From NCBI RefSeq assembly GCF_900107775.1, contig NZ_FNRF01000001.1, positions 434,001-498,000 of the forward strand: a stretch of 64,000 nt of DNA, written 5' to 3'. The notes beneath the pieces were generated by a model. It saw only the letters and a list, made by a program, of their open reading frames with translations, was not told where the DNA came from and did no database searches. Shown here one piece after another: positions 1 through 8,235 of the stretch; within the stretch, counting starts at the first letter, position 1; every line of letters starts with the position of its first letter. Source of the stretch: Xylanibacter ruminicola. Lineage in GTDB: Bacteria > Bacteroidota > Bacteroidia > Bacteroidales > Bacteroidaceae. Position numbers and translations under genes: made by a program.

Positions 1-291
1 GAAGGCCTTCGTAACCTTCTCGCCAGCATGACTCTTGCGGCCACGTGCTGCCTTTGGGGCCGACTCTGGCGATCCCTGCAGCTGCGATGTACCATCCTTT
101 GGGTTAAGATTCTTGCCAGTAGCCGGACTGCCCGTAAACTTAAACTGCGCCAGCGTGTAGCCAAGGCTATCAAGCACCCGGCGGGCGTCTTCATCGCCTG
201 CCCGAGTCCGTTCTTCCAGATGTCCGATGATTCCTTTTATCGAGTTGAGGTGCGACCTGGCCTCCGACCCTAAGAACTCACACGTCGTCAT
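1..291 (-). CDS. Unknown protein, 3' end beyond window (partial)
   Basis: An open frame of 97 codons begins at an ATG (complement of 289-291) and runs off the left edge without a stop. It begins MTTCEFLGSEARSHLNSIKG, has a helical N-terminal half, and turns into a basic Lys/Arg/Ala-rich stretch near the edge. The start lies inside the last codons of the upstream 248-aa gene (14-base overlap), which suggests translational coupling. Codon use matches the neighbours. I do not recognise the family; the basic tail could bind nucleic acid, but this is only a guess. Confidence 0.6.
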   Translation of the reverse strand, partial: MTTCEFLGSEARSHLNSIKGIIGHLEERTRAGDEDARRVLDSLGYTLAQFKFTGSPATGKNLNPKDGTSQLQGSPESAPKAARGRKSHAGEKVTKAF

Positions 292-1024
292 CTTCAAAGC
301 ACTCCTGTCTGATTTCCTCCGACTTACTTATCAGTTCTTCAAGCACATCAACAAATTCGCAGTCGTCAAACCATCCAAACCAAATCTTGAACTCATGGTT
401 TTTGAACGCACGATAGTATGCCGACATGCCGTTTCTAAGGCCAGCCTTCAGGTCATTTTTCGTATTAAATTCCAGCGAGAAATACAAGGGTACGTCGTTT
501 TCGGCAGTAAATGACGCATCAAAAGACTCCTTGCAGCTGTATTTATACTTTGAGCCTTCAGGATTCCGTTTAAACTCCAACGGCACGTTAATCAGCCTAA
601 TCGGCTCCTTATCGCCGTTACGCTTTGTCATCATCGGCCACTCTATCTCAATGCCGTTAGTGTCGAACGCACTCTTCCATATTGGCACCTCAAGCGCCAT
701 GGGCAGATTTAGGCCTTCATCTTTGTCTTCCAAGTGAATAAAACCTATTTCGTTCATGAATGCATGAAACTGCTCCATCGTAATGCGCTTGTTGTCCTCG
801 CGGCAAAGCACGTGACAATCGGTCAACTCGGCACGGTTCCATACCGTTCCGCCCGGACGGTTTGCATATTTTACTACTGGGTGACTATGTGTTTCCAGCA
901 CATATTCACCATCATTATTCACACCAGCCTCATACACTATCAGCGTCGCTATGTGCAGGCCTATCGAGCCATTGCAGTATATATACTCGTACGGCTCTTT
1001 TAAATTCAAAATCTGAGTTTCCAT
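278..1024 (-). CDS. Unknown 248-aa cytosolic protein
   Basis: No signal peptide or membrane segment is visible. The protein is rich in aromatic and acidic residues (HSHPVVKYANRPGG near residues 46-59, WFGWFDDCEF near 216-225) and ends in an acidic tail. I do not recognise the family. It lies 9 bases downstream of the NTF2-fold immunity-like gene and overlaps the next gene by 14 bases, so the three form one transcription unit. The link to an immunity-type gene makes a conflict-related role possible, but nothing in the sequence proves it. Confidence 0.7.
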   Translation of the reverse strand: METQILNLKEPYEYIYCNGSIGLHIATLIVYEAGVNNDGEYVLETHSHPVVKYANRPGGTVWNRAELTDCHVLCREDNKRITMEQFHAFMNEIGFIHLEDKDEGLNLPMALEVPIWKSAFDTNGIEIEWPMMTKRNGDKEPIRLINVPLEFKRNPEGSKYKYSCKESFDASFTAENDVPLYFSLEFNTKNDLKAGLRNGMSAYYRAFKNHEFKIWFGWFDDCEFVDVLEELISKSEEIRQECFEDDDV

Positions 1025-1033
1025 ATATATTAT

Positions 1034-1486
1034 TTATTTTTCATGCCATACCATCATAACTTTTCCATCCGATTTTCGAATTACTATACCCGCTGTCCCA
1101 CCTAGGTATCCATCAGGAAGCGATCCCTCAACCGTCCAATATTTCTTATATTCAGTTACCCGAAACGGCTTTTCTTTTTCTGTATCCTCTTTTCCATACA
1201 AAGGATACCATGCTGCCTTTGCGATTAATACCGCAGAAAGAGAGTCTGCAACAATGTCTTTTTCATAAGCATTATACCCAATTCCAACAATTGTCTTGTC
1301 TGAATTCGCAACACAAAAAGTGTAGGTGCTGTCATTTTCAAACCACTTAAAAGCTGTAGTGTCATTTATACATGTATCTACAGCCATGATAATCTCTGGT
1401 TTTTCTTTAATACTTGTTTTGGGGTGTGTCCAGTTACAAGCCGTCACTGTGGCTCCAAGTATAATAAGATACGATAGTTTCTTCAT
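1034..1486 (-). CDS. NTF2-fold immunity-like lipoprotein (YbbC/YhhH type)
   Basis: The C-terminal half has the pattern of the YbbC/YhhH-type NTF2-fold immunity family: AWYPLYGKE, then KPFRVTEYKKYWTVEGSLPD, then GGTAGIVIRKSDGKV. Members commonly neutralise contact-dependent or polymorphic toxins. I chose the internal ATG at 1486 over the longer frame from 1543 because it gives a clean lipoprotein signal (MKKLSYLIILGATVTAC, lipobox VTAC with Cys17). The promoter at 1587-1594 would allow either start. A membrane-anchored immunity protein would act in the periplasm. No cognate toxin is visible, although the two downstream unknown genes are co-transcribed. Confidence 0.72.
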   Translation of the reverse strand: MKKLSYLIILGATVTACNWTHPKTSIKEKPEIIMAVDTCINDTTAFKWFENDSTYTFCVANSDKTIVGIGYNAYEKDIVADSLSAVLIAKAAWYPLYGKEDTEKEKPFRVTEYKKYWTVEGSLPDGYLGGTAGIVIRKSDGKVMMVWHEK

Positions 1487-1586
1487 TATTTCAAAAGCCT
1501 TAAGAGCTGCCATAGAGTCCAGAGTTCTTTTTACTGCTGCCATAATAGCTAATATTTATATTTGGTTGATGATAAACATCTGGTGA

Positions 1587-1594
1587 CAAAAGTA
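1587..1594 (-). promoter_or_regulatory. Bacteroidota -7 box for the immunity-like operon
   Basis: The minus strand reads TACTTTTG, matching TAnnTTTG. It lies about 100 bases upstream of the chosen start. Confidence 0.5.
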
Positions 1595-1694
1595 CAATAA
1601 TTATCCGACACCACCAAAGCTTCTGGCAAAAATCGTACTCTGTGACTTGGACTTTGTGACATTAAGGAGGTACGAGAATTGTGGCGGTGTGTAC

Positions 1695-1729
1695 TTAAAA
1701 ATAATATAATTATATTATATTATTTTTAA
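1695..1729. repeat. Perfect 16-bp A/T-only inverted repeat
   Basis: Arms 1695-1710 and 1714-1729 are perfectly complementary around a 3-base loop (TAT) and contain only A and T. It could act as a weak bidirectional terminator, a bend, or a binding site for an architectural protein such as the adjacent HU-like gene product. Confidence 0.7.
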
Positions 1730-1931
1730 ACTATACTTATGGGTTGTGGCTGCGATTTTGCGAGAGGGCTTATTGTCACAGAATCACAGTCACAAAGTAT
1801 GCGAGGCTGTTGCGATTTGTAAACGGTGCGTTTGCGAGGGCCAAAAATAATGTTTGCGAAGCGTAAACGTATCGTTAACAAATTTTTGCAATGCAAGAGG
1901 CCTCAGATTAGGAATCGCAGCAAAAATGTTG

Positions 1932-1939
1932 TATCTTTG
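1932..1939 (+). promoter_or_regulatory. Promoter -7 box for HU-like/smalltalk unit
   Basis: TATCTTTG matches the Bacteroidota -7 consensus and lies 46 bases upstream of the HU-like start. The leader carries a repeated AACCATTTAAA/TTTTAACCATTATG start context that recurs before the smalltalk ORF at 2541-2566. Confidence 0.65.
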
Positions 1940-1985
1940 CATCGTCAAAACAACATTAGTATTAACCATTTAAATTTTAACCATT

Positions 1986-2501
1986 ATGAGTGTATTTTAT
2001 CGTAAGTATCAGAACAAGAACAAGCAGAGTGTCGTGTACGGACGTTGGTTTGCACGTGCCGTTACCATCGGCAAGACCATCGACCTCGACGAGCTGGCCA
2101 AGCACATGTCGAGCCACAACACGCCCTACTCTAAGGGAGCCATCAAGGGTATGCTAACCGACATGGTAGAATGTATCCGCGAGTTGGTGCTGGAGGGCAA
2201 GGCCGTTAAGCTGCCTAACCTGGCTATCTTCTCGGCTGGTATCGAAACAGCCAAGGGCGGCGCCCTGAAGAGCGAGGATTTCTCGACCACCAAGCACATC
2301 GACAGCGTGTACCTGCGCGCACGTGCCACCGGCGAGTTTACCCGACAGGAGCTTACCAAGGCCGGCAACGTGACCGAGCTGCCTAAGAACTTTACCGACT
2401 ACAAAGATGTAGACGACGAGCCTACCAATCAGAACGGCGGCAGCCAGAGCGGTAATACCGGCACCGGCAACCAGGACGACGACGAGTCGTACGGAGATTA
2501 G
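1986..2501 (+). CDS. HU family DNA-binding protein (HU-HIG type)
   Basis: 171 residues. The N-terminal part (about 1-125) fits the Bacteroidetes HU-like family: MSVFYRKYQNKNKQ at the start, then a histone-like helical core with IDLDELAKHMSSHNTPYSKG and a beta segment around KAVKLPNLAIFSAGI. The C-terminal 45 residues are Gly/Asn/Asp-rich and probably disordered. Family members bind and bend DNA. The gene is followed by a micro-ORF of the smalltalk type, a pairing seen widely in Bacteroidales, and shares its promoter. Start choice is supported by the promoter and the typical TTAACCATTATG context. Confidence 0.85.
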   Translation: MSVFYRKYQNKNKQSVVYGRWFARAVTIGKTIDLDELAKHMSSHNTPYSKGAIKGMLTDMVECIRELVLEGKAVKLPNLAIFSAGIETAKGGALKSEDFSTTKHIDSVYLRARATGEFTRQELTKAGNVTELPKNFTDYKDVDDEPTNQNGGSQSGNTGTGNQDDDESYGD

Positions 2502-2563
2502 CGGATAGGGGCTTAGCCCCCACCGCTTAACATGAAACACTAACCATTTAAACTGTAACCATT

Positions 2564-2668
2564 ATGAGCAAGAAAGAAACCATGAAGTTTATCCTGCAGA
2601 TGATTGCATCGATAGCCACTGCGATTGTAACAGCCCTGGGCGCCACCAGTTGTGTAGGCAGCCTGTAA
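2564..2668 (+). CDS. Smalltalk family micro-protein (34 aa)
   Basis: The frame encodes MSKKETMKFILQMIASIATA followed by IVTALGATSCVGSL: a charged N-terminus, one hydrophobic segment, and a short tail after TSC. This fits the 'smalltalk' micro-proteins found directly downstream of HU-like genes in Bacteroides and Prevotella. Function is unknown; a membrane-inserted peptide is the obvious reading. The same AACCATTTAAA...ACCATTATG context precedes it as precedes the HU-like gene. A strong terminator follows, so the two genes form a complete unit. Confidence 0.8.
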   Translation: MSKKETMKFILQMIASIATAIVTALGATSCVGSL

Positions 2669-2675
2669 ACCTTAA

Positions 2676-2716
2676 GAAGCCCTCAAGAGCCCCAAAAACT
2701 CTTGGGGGCTTTTGCT
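2676..2716 (+). terminator. Rho-independent terminator after smalltalk
   Basis: AAGCCCTCAAGAG pairs with CTCTTGGGGGCTT (one G-U pair) around a CCCCAAAAA loop, followed by TTTT. Confidence 0.85.
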
Positions 2717-2770
2717 GTATAATATTTAGACGTTTTGCAAACTGGCGCTTGGAACATGAAAAACTATTTG

Positions 2771-2778
2771 TACTTTTG
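2771..2778 (+). promoter_or_regulatory. Promoter -7 box for serine hydrolase gene
   Basis: TACTTTTG matches TAnnTTTG and is 34 bases upstream of the start. Confidence 0.6.
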
Positions 2779-2812
2779 CAGCCGGAATTAACAAAACAGA
2801 TAGTAGAAAAAA

Positions 2813-3994
2813 ATGAAGAAACTGCAATTACTTAACAACCTTGCCTTAGCTGCAAGTTGCCTGATTCTAACATCGTGCGCCATCGTTCGCGGCTACAAGG
2901 CCGACGGCGCAGCCGGACCTACATCCTACAGCTTTGAGCATCACGTGCACGACACGATTGCCAACAGCAAAACCGCATTCAGCTTTCCTTACGCCAAGCA
3001 GCAGGCCGAATGGATTGATACCCTGCACTTTTTTACCCAACCACCCGCCTACAAAAAGCCAAGAACGCTATGGCAGGCACTCGACGGCAAGACCGATACA
3101 CAGGGCGTGCTGATTATACAGAACGACAGCATCATCTACGAAAAATGCGTAGGCGATATCACTACCGACAGACTGGCTACGGTATTCTCGGTCTCCAAAT
3201 CCATCACATCGCTGCTTTGCGGCATTGCAGTTGACGAGGGCTACATTAAAAGCATCGACGACCCTGTAACCGACTATCTGCCCGAACTGAAAAAGAAGGA
3301 TAGGATGTGGCAGAAACTCACCATCCGACACTTGCTTGACATGCGTAGCGGACTGGCTTTTGACGACACCTACTCGCTGCGACTGAAGGACCTGAAGCGC
3401 CTGAACGCCATGGCCAAGCTTAACTATGGCAAAAACGTAATGAAGCAGATTAAGGGTTTGAAATTCGAGAACGAACCGGGAACCAAGCACAAATACGAGA
3501 GTATGACCACACAGATACTGGGCGTGGTAATACAGCGAGCCACTGGCCAAAGCTATACCAGCTACCTGAGCGAGAAGGTATGGAAGCCACTACAGATGGA
3601 ATCGCCTGCCATCGTAAACATCGACAGTAAGAAACACCGCATGGCGCACGCCTTTGGCGGCATCAGCACCAGCATGAAAGACCTGGCCAAGATAGGTCGA
3701 TTGTATCTGAATAAGGGCGTGTGGAACGGCAAACGTATTGTGAGCGAGGAGTGGATCAGGCAGTCGACCGACTACAACACCGATAACGATGGCTACCACT
3801 TTAGCTGGTACAACACCAGCTGGATGACCGAAAAGCCCGAGTATCCCGGATTCTACGCCCACGGCATACGTGCACAGGTGCTGTATGTAAACCCATACAA
3901 ACACCTTATAATGGTACGCTTTGGCAAGCGCGACGATACCTACGCCTTTATACCTTACATGTTTGAGCTGCTTAGCAACCGCAAAGAGTTTTAA
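2813..3994 (+). CDS. Beta-lactamase-fold serine hydrolase, lipoprotein
   Basis: 393 residues. The N-terminus is a lipoprotein signal (lipobox LTSC, Cys22). The catalytic domain follows the class C beta-lactamase/esterase pattern: SVSK at 126-129 (nucleophile Ser126, Lys129), and a YES triad-type motif at 228-230 (Tyr228). HLLDMRSGLAFDD at about 173-185 is also typical of this family. Likely anchored in the outer or inner membrane and acting on peptidoglycan-derived peptides or esters; true beta-lactamase activity cannot be assumed from this family. Its 3' end overlaps the convergent LOG gene by 23 bases. Confidence 0.85.
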   Translation: MKKLQLLNNLALAASCLILTSCAIVRGYKADGAAGPTSYSFEHHVHDTIANSKTAFSFPYAKQQAEWIDTLHFFTQPPAYKKPRTLWQALDGKTDTQGVLIIQNDSIIYEKCVGDITTDRLATVFSVSKSITSLLCGIAVDEGYIKSIDDPVTDYLPELKKKDRMWQKLTIRHLLDMRSGLAFDDTYSLRLKDLKRLNAMAKLNYGKNVMKQIKGLKFENEPGTKHKYESMTTQILGVVIQRATGQSYTSYLSEKVWKPLQMESPAIVNIDSKKHRMAHAFGGISTSMKDLAKIGRLYLNKGVWNGKRIVSEEWIRQSTDYNTDNDGYHFSWYNTSWMTEKPEYPGFYAHGIRAQVLYVNPYKHLIMVRFGKRDDTYAFIPYMFELLSNRKEF

Positions 3995-4505
3995 TGTCGT
4001 CTAAGCTGTTGGCCACCTTGATGTACTGGTGCCAATCGCCACGGATCATGCCACGGGCCTGCAGATCGTCCATCAAGGCTATCAACTGATTCCAGAAGCC
4101 TTTCATGTTATAAAGAATCACAGGCTTATGGTGATAGCCGATGGTGGCCGATGCGGCAACAGTAAACACCTCGTCGAGTGTGCCGATACCGCCTGGCAGG
4201 GCGATAAACACGTCGCTCTGGTCCATCATCAGCTGCTTGCGGTCGGTCAGGTTATCGCAAGGTATCTCTATCTCTACGTAATCGCTGGTGCGCCCGGTTT
4301 CTTCAACCTTGGTAGGCACCACACCGATGGTACGGCCGCCAGCCGTTTTGGCAGCCTTTGCCACACACTCCATCAGGCCCTGGTTAACACCGCCATACAC
4401 GATGCTATGACCGCTCTCGGCAGCCCACTTGCCAAGCTCCTTGGTAAGCGTAAAAAACTCGGCATCAATCTGCTCGTTGGCAGAACAAAACACACATATT
4501 TTCAT
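3972..4505 (-). CDS. LOG family protein (TIGR00730)
   Basis: The LOG signature is present: PGGIGTLDE in the middle and a nucleotide-binding fold starting KICVFCSAN. LOG enzymes release the free base from nucleoside 5'-monophosphates (cytokinin-type phosphoribohydrolase); in bacteria the natural substrate is often unclear. I chose the ATG at 4505 over the longer frame (4544): it gives the standard family N-terminus, and a minus-strand TAATTTTG promoter box at 4514-4521 falls inside the longer version. That would leave only a very short leader. Confidence 0.86.
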   Translation of the reverse strand: MKICVFCSANEQIDAEFFTLTKELGKWAAESGHSIVYGGVNQGLMECVAKAAKTAGGRTIGVVPTKVEETGRTSDYVEIEIPCDNLTDRKQLMMDQSDVFIALPGGIGTLDEVFTVAASATIGYHHKPVILYNMKGFWNQLIALMDDLQARGMIRGDWHQYIKVANSLDDIKTLCGC

Positions 4506-4533
4506 AATGCTTGCAAAATTACAAATTATTTTG

Positions 4534-4541
4534 TATCTTTG
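4534..4541 (+). promoter_or_regulatory. Promoter -7 box for flavodoxin gene
   Basis: TATCTTTG, 33 bases upstream of the flavodoxin ATG, partly facing the divergent LOG promoter at 4514-4521. Confidence 0.6.
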
Positions 4542-4573
4542 CAAACGATTATGTACAAATAAACAAAATTATT

Positions 4574-5368
4574 ATGCGAAAACTATTTTTATCATTAGCA
4601 ATGATGACAGGCATTGCAACGAGTTATGCACAGCAGAAGCTGGTGCTTTACTACTCAGAGAATGGTACAACCAAGACCGTAGCCGAGGAAATCCAGAAAC
4701 AACTGGGTGCCGACATCGAAGCTGTAGAGGCTGTTGAGCCTTATACCGGCGATTTTCAGGCCACCATCCAGCGTGGCAACAAGGAGCGAGCTAACGGCCA
4801 GTGGCCAGCTATCAAGCCCCTTACAAAGGATCTGAGTAAATACGATGTTATCTTTTTAGGATACCCCATCTGGTTTGGCACCTACGCCAACCCGATTGTA
4901 ACCCTGCTGAACGGGCAGGATTTTGCAGGTAAGACGATTGTGCCCTTCTGCACCTTTGGCAGCGGCGGACTGAACACATCATCGGCCGACCTGAAGAAGG
5001 CCCTGCCCAAGGCCAAGATTGCACAGGGCTATGGCGTACGCACAGCCCGTGTGGCCAAGGCTGCCAAGGAGCTGGACCGTTTTCTGACAGAGAACGGCTA
5101 CAAGAAGGGCCGCGTAAAAGCCCTGCCAGCCTATACAGCACAGAAGCCCGTAACCGATGCCGAGAAGGCGCTGTTTGATGCCGCCTGCTCGAGCTATCAG
5201 TTCCCTCTCGGCACACCTCAGACAGTAGGTAAGCGCGAAACGCCCGATGGCACCGACTATGAGTTTAGTGTAAAAACTCGCGGACAGAACGGCGAAGAGG
5301 CCACCGCTACCATCTACGTAACCGTAGAAAAGGGCGGCAAGCCAGAATTTACAGAAGTAGTAAGATAA
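4574..5368 (+). CDS. Exported flavodoxin family protein
   Basis: 264 residues. A signal peptide (MRKLFLSLAMMTGIATSYAQ) precedes a flavodoxin fold with the FMN phosphate-binding loop YYSENGTTKT just after it. YPIWFGTYANP and FCTFGSGG supply the loops that usually contact the isoalloxazine ring. The last ~75 residues form an extra domain ending in a beta-rich stretch. An exported flavodoxin-like protein in Bacteroidales probably takes part in periplasmic electron transfer, but the partner is unknown. The start at 4574 rather than 4511 is set by the signal peptide and the promoter at 4534. Confidence 0.82.
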   Translation: MRKLFLSLAMMTGIATSYAQQKLVLYYSENGTTKTVAEEIQKQLGADIEAVEAVEPYTGDFQATIQRGNKERANGQWPAIKPLTKDLSKYDVIFLGYPIWFGTYANPIVTLLNGQDFAGKTIVPFCTFGSGGLNTSSADLKKALPKAKIAQGYGVRTARVAKAAKELDRFLTENGYKKGRVKALPAYTAQKPVTDAEKALFDAACSSYQFPLGTPQTVGKRETPDGTDYEFSVKTRGQNGEEATATIYVTVEKGGKPEFTEVVR

Positions 5369-5377
5369 ATTTATTTG

Positions 5378-7180
5378 ATGAAGACATTTGAAGAATTAGG
5401 CGTTTGCGAGCAGATTCGCAAAGCCATCGAGGAGTTAGGGTTTGTACATCCCATGCCTGTACAGGAGGCGGTAATACCATACCTGCTTGGCAACGAAAAT
5501 GATGTAATTGCCCTGGCCCAGACTGGTACCGGAAAAACAGCAGCGTTCGGCATTCCATTGCTCGAGCGCATCGACACAACACAGCGCTACACACAGGCAC
5601 TGGTGCTCTCGCCAACACGTGAGCTGTGCCTGCAGATAGCCGACGACCTGCGCGACTTTTCGAAATACATGGATGGCGTGCATGTAGAGGCCGTGTATGG
5701 TGGCGCTGCCATCGAGCCGCAGATGCGCGCTCTGAAAAAGGGTGTTGAGATTATCGTGGCCACACCAGGCCGATTGGTCGACCTGATGCATCGCGGCTAT
5801 GCCCGCCTGGAGCAGGTAACTAACATCGTTCTGGACGAGGCTGATGAGATGCTGAATATGGGCTTCTCCGACAGCATCAACGAGATATTCGAAGAGCTCT
5901 CGGCCGATCATCACACGCTGATGTTCTCAGCCACTATGAGCAAAGAGGTGGAGCGCGTGGCCAAGAAGTATCTGCACGACTACAAAGAGATAGTAGTAGG
6001 CAGCCGCAACGAGGGCGCCGAGAGCGTTAACCACATCTATTATATGGTGAACGCTAAGGATAAGTATCTCGCCCTAAAGCGCATTGTTGATTTCTATCCA
6101 CGCATCTTTGCTATTATATTCTGTCGCACCAAGGTAGAGACACAAGAGGTAGCCGACAAGCTGATTAAGGACGGCTACAACGCCGAATCGCTGCATGGCG
6201 ACCTGAACCAGCAGCAGCGCGACCAGACCATGCAGAAGTTCCGCAACCACCTGACACAGCTGCTGGTAGCTACCGATGTGGCTGCACGCGGACTGGACGT
6301 TGACGACTTGACGCACGTGATTAACTTCGGACTGCCCGATGACATCGAGAGTTACACCCACCGCTCGGGTCGTACTGGTCGTGCCGGCAAGAAGGGAACA
6401 TCAATCTCAATCGTTCACAGCCGCGAGAAGTTCAAGATCCGTAACATCGAGAAGATTATCTGCAAGGAGTTTGTAAAGGCTGAGATTCCATCGGCCGAAG
6501 AGATCTGCAAGAAACAGCTCTATAAGGTGATGGATCAGATTGTTAAGACGGATGTTGACGACGAAGAGATTGCCCCATTCATGCAGGATATCAGTCGCTA
6601 CTTTGAGTATATCGACAAGGACGAGCTGATAAAGAAGATTGTATCGCTTGAGTTTGGTAAGTTCCTGGCCTACTATGCCGACGCACCAGAGATTGAGCCG
6701 GTGGTGGCTGAAAAGAAGGACCGCCGCCAGCAGAGCGACAAGCAGAAGCTGCAGAACAAGCCCCAGAAGGGTTATCGCCGACTGTTTATCAACCTTGGTA
6801 AGCGCAACGGTTTCTACCCAGGCGAGCTGATGCAGACGCTGAACCGATTTGTGGGCGGACGACAGGAGGTGGGCCATATCGACCTACTGGACAACATATC
6901 GTACTTTGAGGTGCCCGAAAAGGATGCTAAGAAGGTAATGCTGCAGCTATCAGGTATCCGCTACAAGGGACAGACGGTGCGTTGTAACGACGCCAACGAC
7001 GCCAGCAAGGGTGGCGATCGCCAGGGCAAGGGTGGCGACCGTTCAGGCAAGCCCAAGCGCCCCAAAAAAGATAACTGGCGCGAACTAATGGATAAAGCAC
7101 CACGCGGCTTTAAAGGCGATGAGCCCGACTTTAGCGAAGAAGGCTGGGCCATGCGCAAGCCACGAAAGAAAAAGAAATAA
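5378..7180 (+). CDS. DEAD-box RNA helicase with DbpA-type RNA-binding domain
   Basis: 600 residues. Helicase motifs in order: Q-motif region FVHPMPVQ, AQTGTGKT (I), PTRELCLQ (Ia), VLDEADEML (II), FSATMS (III) and HRSGRTGRAGKKG (VI). The region after about residue 460 matches the DbpA/CsdA C-terminal RNA-binding fold (RLFINLGKRNGFYPGEL), followed by a basic tail ending in KPRKKKK. Such proteins unwind structured RNA in ribosome assembly or cold growth. The ATG at 5378 is preferred to the overlapping TTG at 5375. It lies 9 bases after the flavodoxin stop and may be co-transcribed with it. Confidence 0.9.
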   Translation: MKTFEELGVCEQIRKAIEELGFVHPMPVQEAVIPYLLGNENDVIALAQTGTGKTAAFGIPLLERIDTTQRYTQALVLSPTRELCLQIADDLRDFSKYMDGVHVEAVYGGAAIEPQMRALKKGVEIIVATPGRLVDLMHRGYARLEQVTNIVLDEADEMLNMGFSDSINEIFEELSADHHTLMFSATMSKEVERVAKKYLHDYKEIVVGSRNEGAESVNHIYYMVNAKDKYLALKRIVDFYPRIFAIIFCRTKVETQEVADKLIKDGYNAESLHGDLNQQQRDQTMQKFRNHLTQLLVATDVAARGLDVDDLTHVINFGLPDDIESYTHRSGRTGRAGKKGTSISIVHSREKFKIRNIEKIICKEFVKAEIPSAEEICKKQLYKVMDQIVKTDVDDEEIAPFMQDISRYFEYIDKDELIKKIVSLEFGKFLAYYADAPEIEPVVAEKKDRRQQSDKQKLQNKPQKGYRRLFINLGKRNGFYPGELMQTLNRFVGGRQEVGHIDLLDNISYFEVPEKDAKKVMLQLSGIRYKGQTVRCNDANDASKGGDRQGKGGDRSGKPKRPKKDNWRELMDKAPRGFKGDEPDFSEEGWAMRKPRKKKK

Positions 7181-7187
7181 AAGAAAA

Positions 7188-7216
7188 AAGCCTCGCGTTT
7201 TGCGGGGCTTTTATTT
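7188..7216 (+). terminator. Terminator after RNA helicase gene
   Basis: AAGCCTCGC pairs with GCGGGGCTT (one G-U) around a GTTTT loop, with TTTATTTTATT following. The A-rich flank on the other side makes it usable for the convergent PfkB gene as well. Confidence 0.8.
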
Positions 7217-8175
7217 TATTCCATAGCAGCGAGCGCTGCCTGGTATTCTGCTTTTTTGCGTTCGCCAAAGGCGGTATCAACGCTGTTATTGATGCTACCA
7301 CACACATTGGCTGCAAACTGCTGGGCCTCGGCTATCACCTTATCCCAGATGGTCGCATCAACGCCCTCGTGCAGCATATCACGTGTAACGCCATACTTCA
7401 GCAGTCCGTACACAAAGCCTGCATTAAAGTTATCGCCTGCGCCAATGGTACTAACCGTTTGTGTGGCCGCTACAGGATACTGCTTGGCCAAGCCACCCTG
7501 CGCACGGAACTCGATAGGCTGGGCACCCTGCGTATAGATAAAGTTCTTGCAGTAGAAATCTATCTGCGAACGGTACACGCTATCGGCCCCCGTCTTGTTA
7601 TACATATTCTCAAAATCCTCCGAGCTGCCTTTGATGATATCGGCCAACTCAAAGTTCTCAAGGATATTAGCCGTAACCTTAACCAGATCCTTGAGATGCG
7701 ACGCACGATAGTTTACATCGTAGTAAAGAATGGCGCCCTGCTCGTGTGCATACTGCAGGAATGCCAGCATCTGTGGACGGATAACAGGGTTGATGGCATA
7801 GAACGAGCCAAACATCACCACATCGTTAGGCTGGATATCGGGCGTGATAAACTCCAGGCGGTCGTGGGGATGATCCTTATAAAAGATATACTCGGCATCG
7901 TTGTTCTCGTTCAGAAATGCCAGAGATACGGGCGATTTGGCTTCGGGATACACGCTGATGTTAGATGCATCAACATGATTATCCTCCAGGAAACTGATGA
8001 TGCGACGCCCCACACGGTCGTTGCCCGTTTCGCTGATAAAAGCCGCATCTACGCCGCTACGACCAAGCGATATCAGTCCGTTGAACATCGAACCGCCAGG
8101 CACAGCACCAATAGGCTGATCGTCGCGGAAGATGATGTCCAGTATAGTTTCTCCTATTCCTATTACTTTTCTCAT
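7216..8175 (-). CDS. PfkB family sugar kinase
   Basis: 319 residues. The PfkB C-terminal signature TIGAGDNFNAGF carries the catalytic Asp, and the N-terminal GETILDI and PGGSMFN segments form the sugar-binding lid region. The family phosphorylates sugars such as fructose or ribose with ATP; fructokinase is the common annotation for this type in Bacteroidales, but the substrate is not certain. ATG at 8175 gives the standard MRKVIGIGE start; the longer frame from 8196 runs into the tsf terminator. No separate promoter box is obvious. Confidence 0.85.
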   Translation of the reverse strand: MRKVIGIGETILDIIFRDDQPIGAVPGGSMFNGLISLGRSGVDAAFISETGNDRVGRRIISFLEDNHVDASNISVYPEAKSPVSLAFLNENNDAEYIFYKDHPHDRLEFITPDIQPNDVVMFGSFYAINPVIRPQMLAFLQYAHEQGAILYYDVNYRASHLKDLVKVTANILENFELADIIKGSSEDFENMYNKTGADSVYRSQIDFYCKNFIYTQGAQPIEFRAQGGLAKQYPVAATQTVSTIGAGDNFNAGFVYGLLKYGVTRDMLHEGVDATIWDKVIAEAQQFAANVCGSINNSVDTAFGERKKAEYQAALAAME

Positions 8176-8187
8176 AGTCTCATAAAA

Positions 8188-8213
8188 AATCGGCACTGCT
8201 TTCGCAATGCCGA
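8188..8213 (-). terminator. Terminator of the rplM-rpsI-rpsB-tsf operon
   Basis: On the minus strand ATCGGCA and TGCCGAT form a stem around TTGCGAAAGCAG, followed by TTTTTT. It lies 22 bases past the tsf stop and just upstream of the PfkB start. Confidence 0.75.
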
Positions 8214-8235
8214 TCCTGTCTATATTGCTTAAAAA

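Larger units (their letters stand above)
1544..1985. other. 442-base intergenic region, AT-rich with palindrome
   Basis: No convincing gene is present. The region separates the divergent immunity-like and HU-like genes. It holds promoters for both, plus the long A/T-only palindrome at 1695-1729. The remainder is AT-rich spacer with a few scattered TTTGCG and GTGAC words that I could not resolve into a clear repeat. Confidence 0.6.

Noticed and set aside
28..273. Plus-strand open frame at the left edge
   Set aside because: It is antisense to the partial minus-strand gene, has poor protein-like composition and no promoter; the minus frame fits neighbours better.
2650..2835. Plus-strand frame of 61 codons between smalltalk and the serine hydrolase
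   Set aside because: It runs through the terminator and promoter of the neighbours and has no family resemblance.
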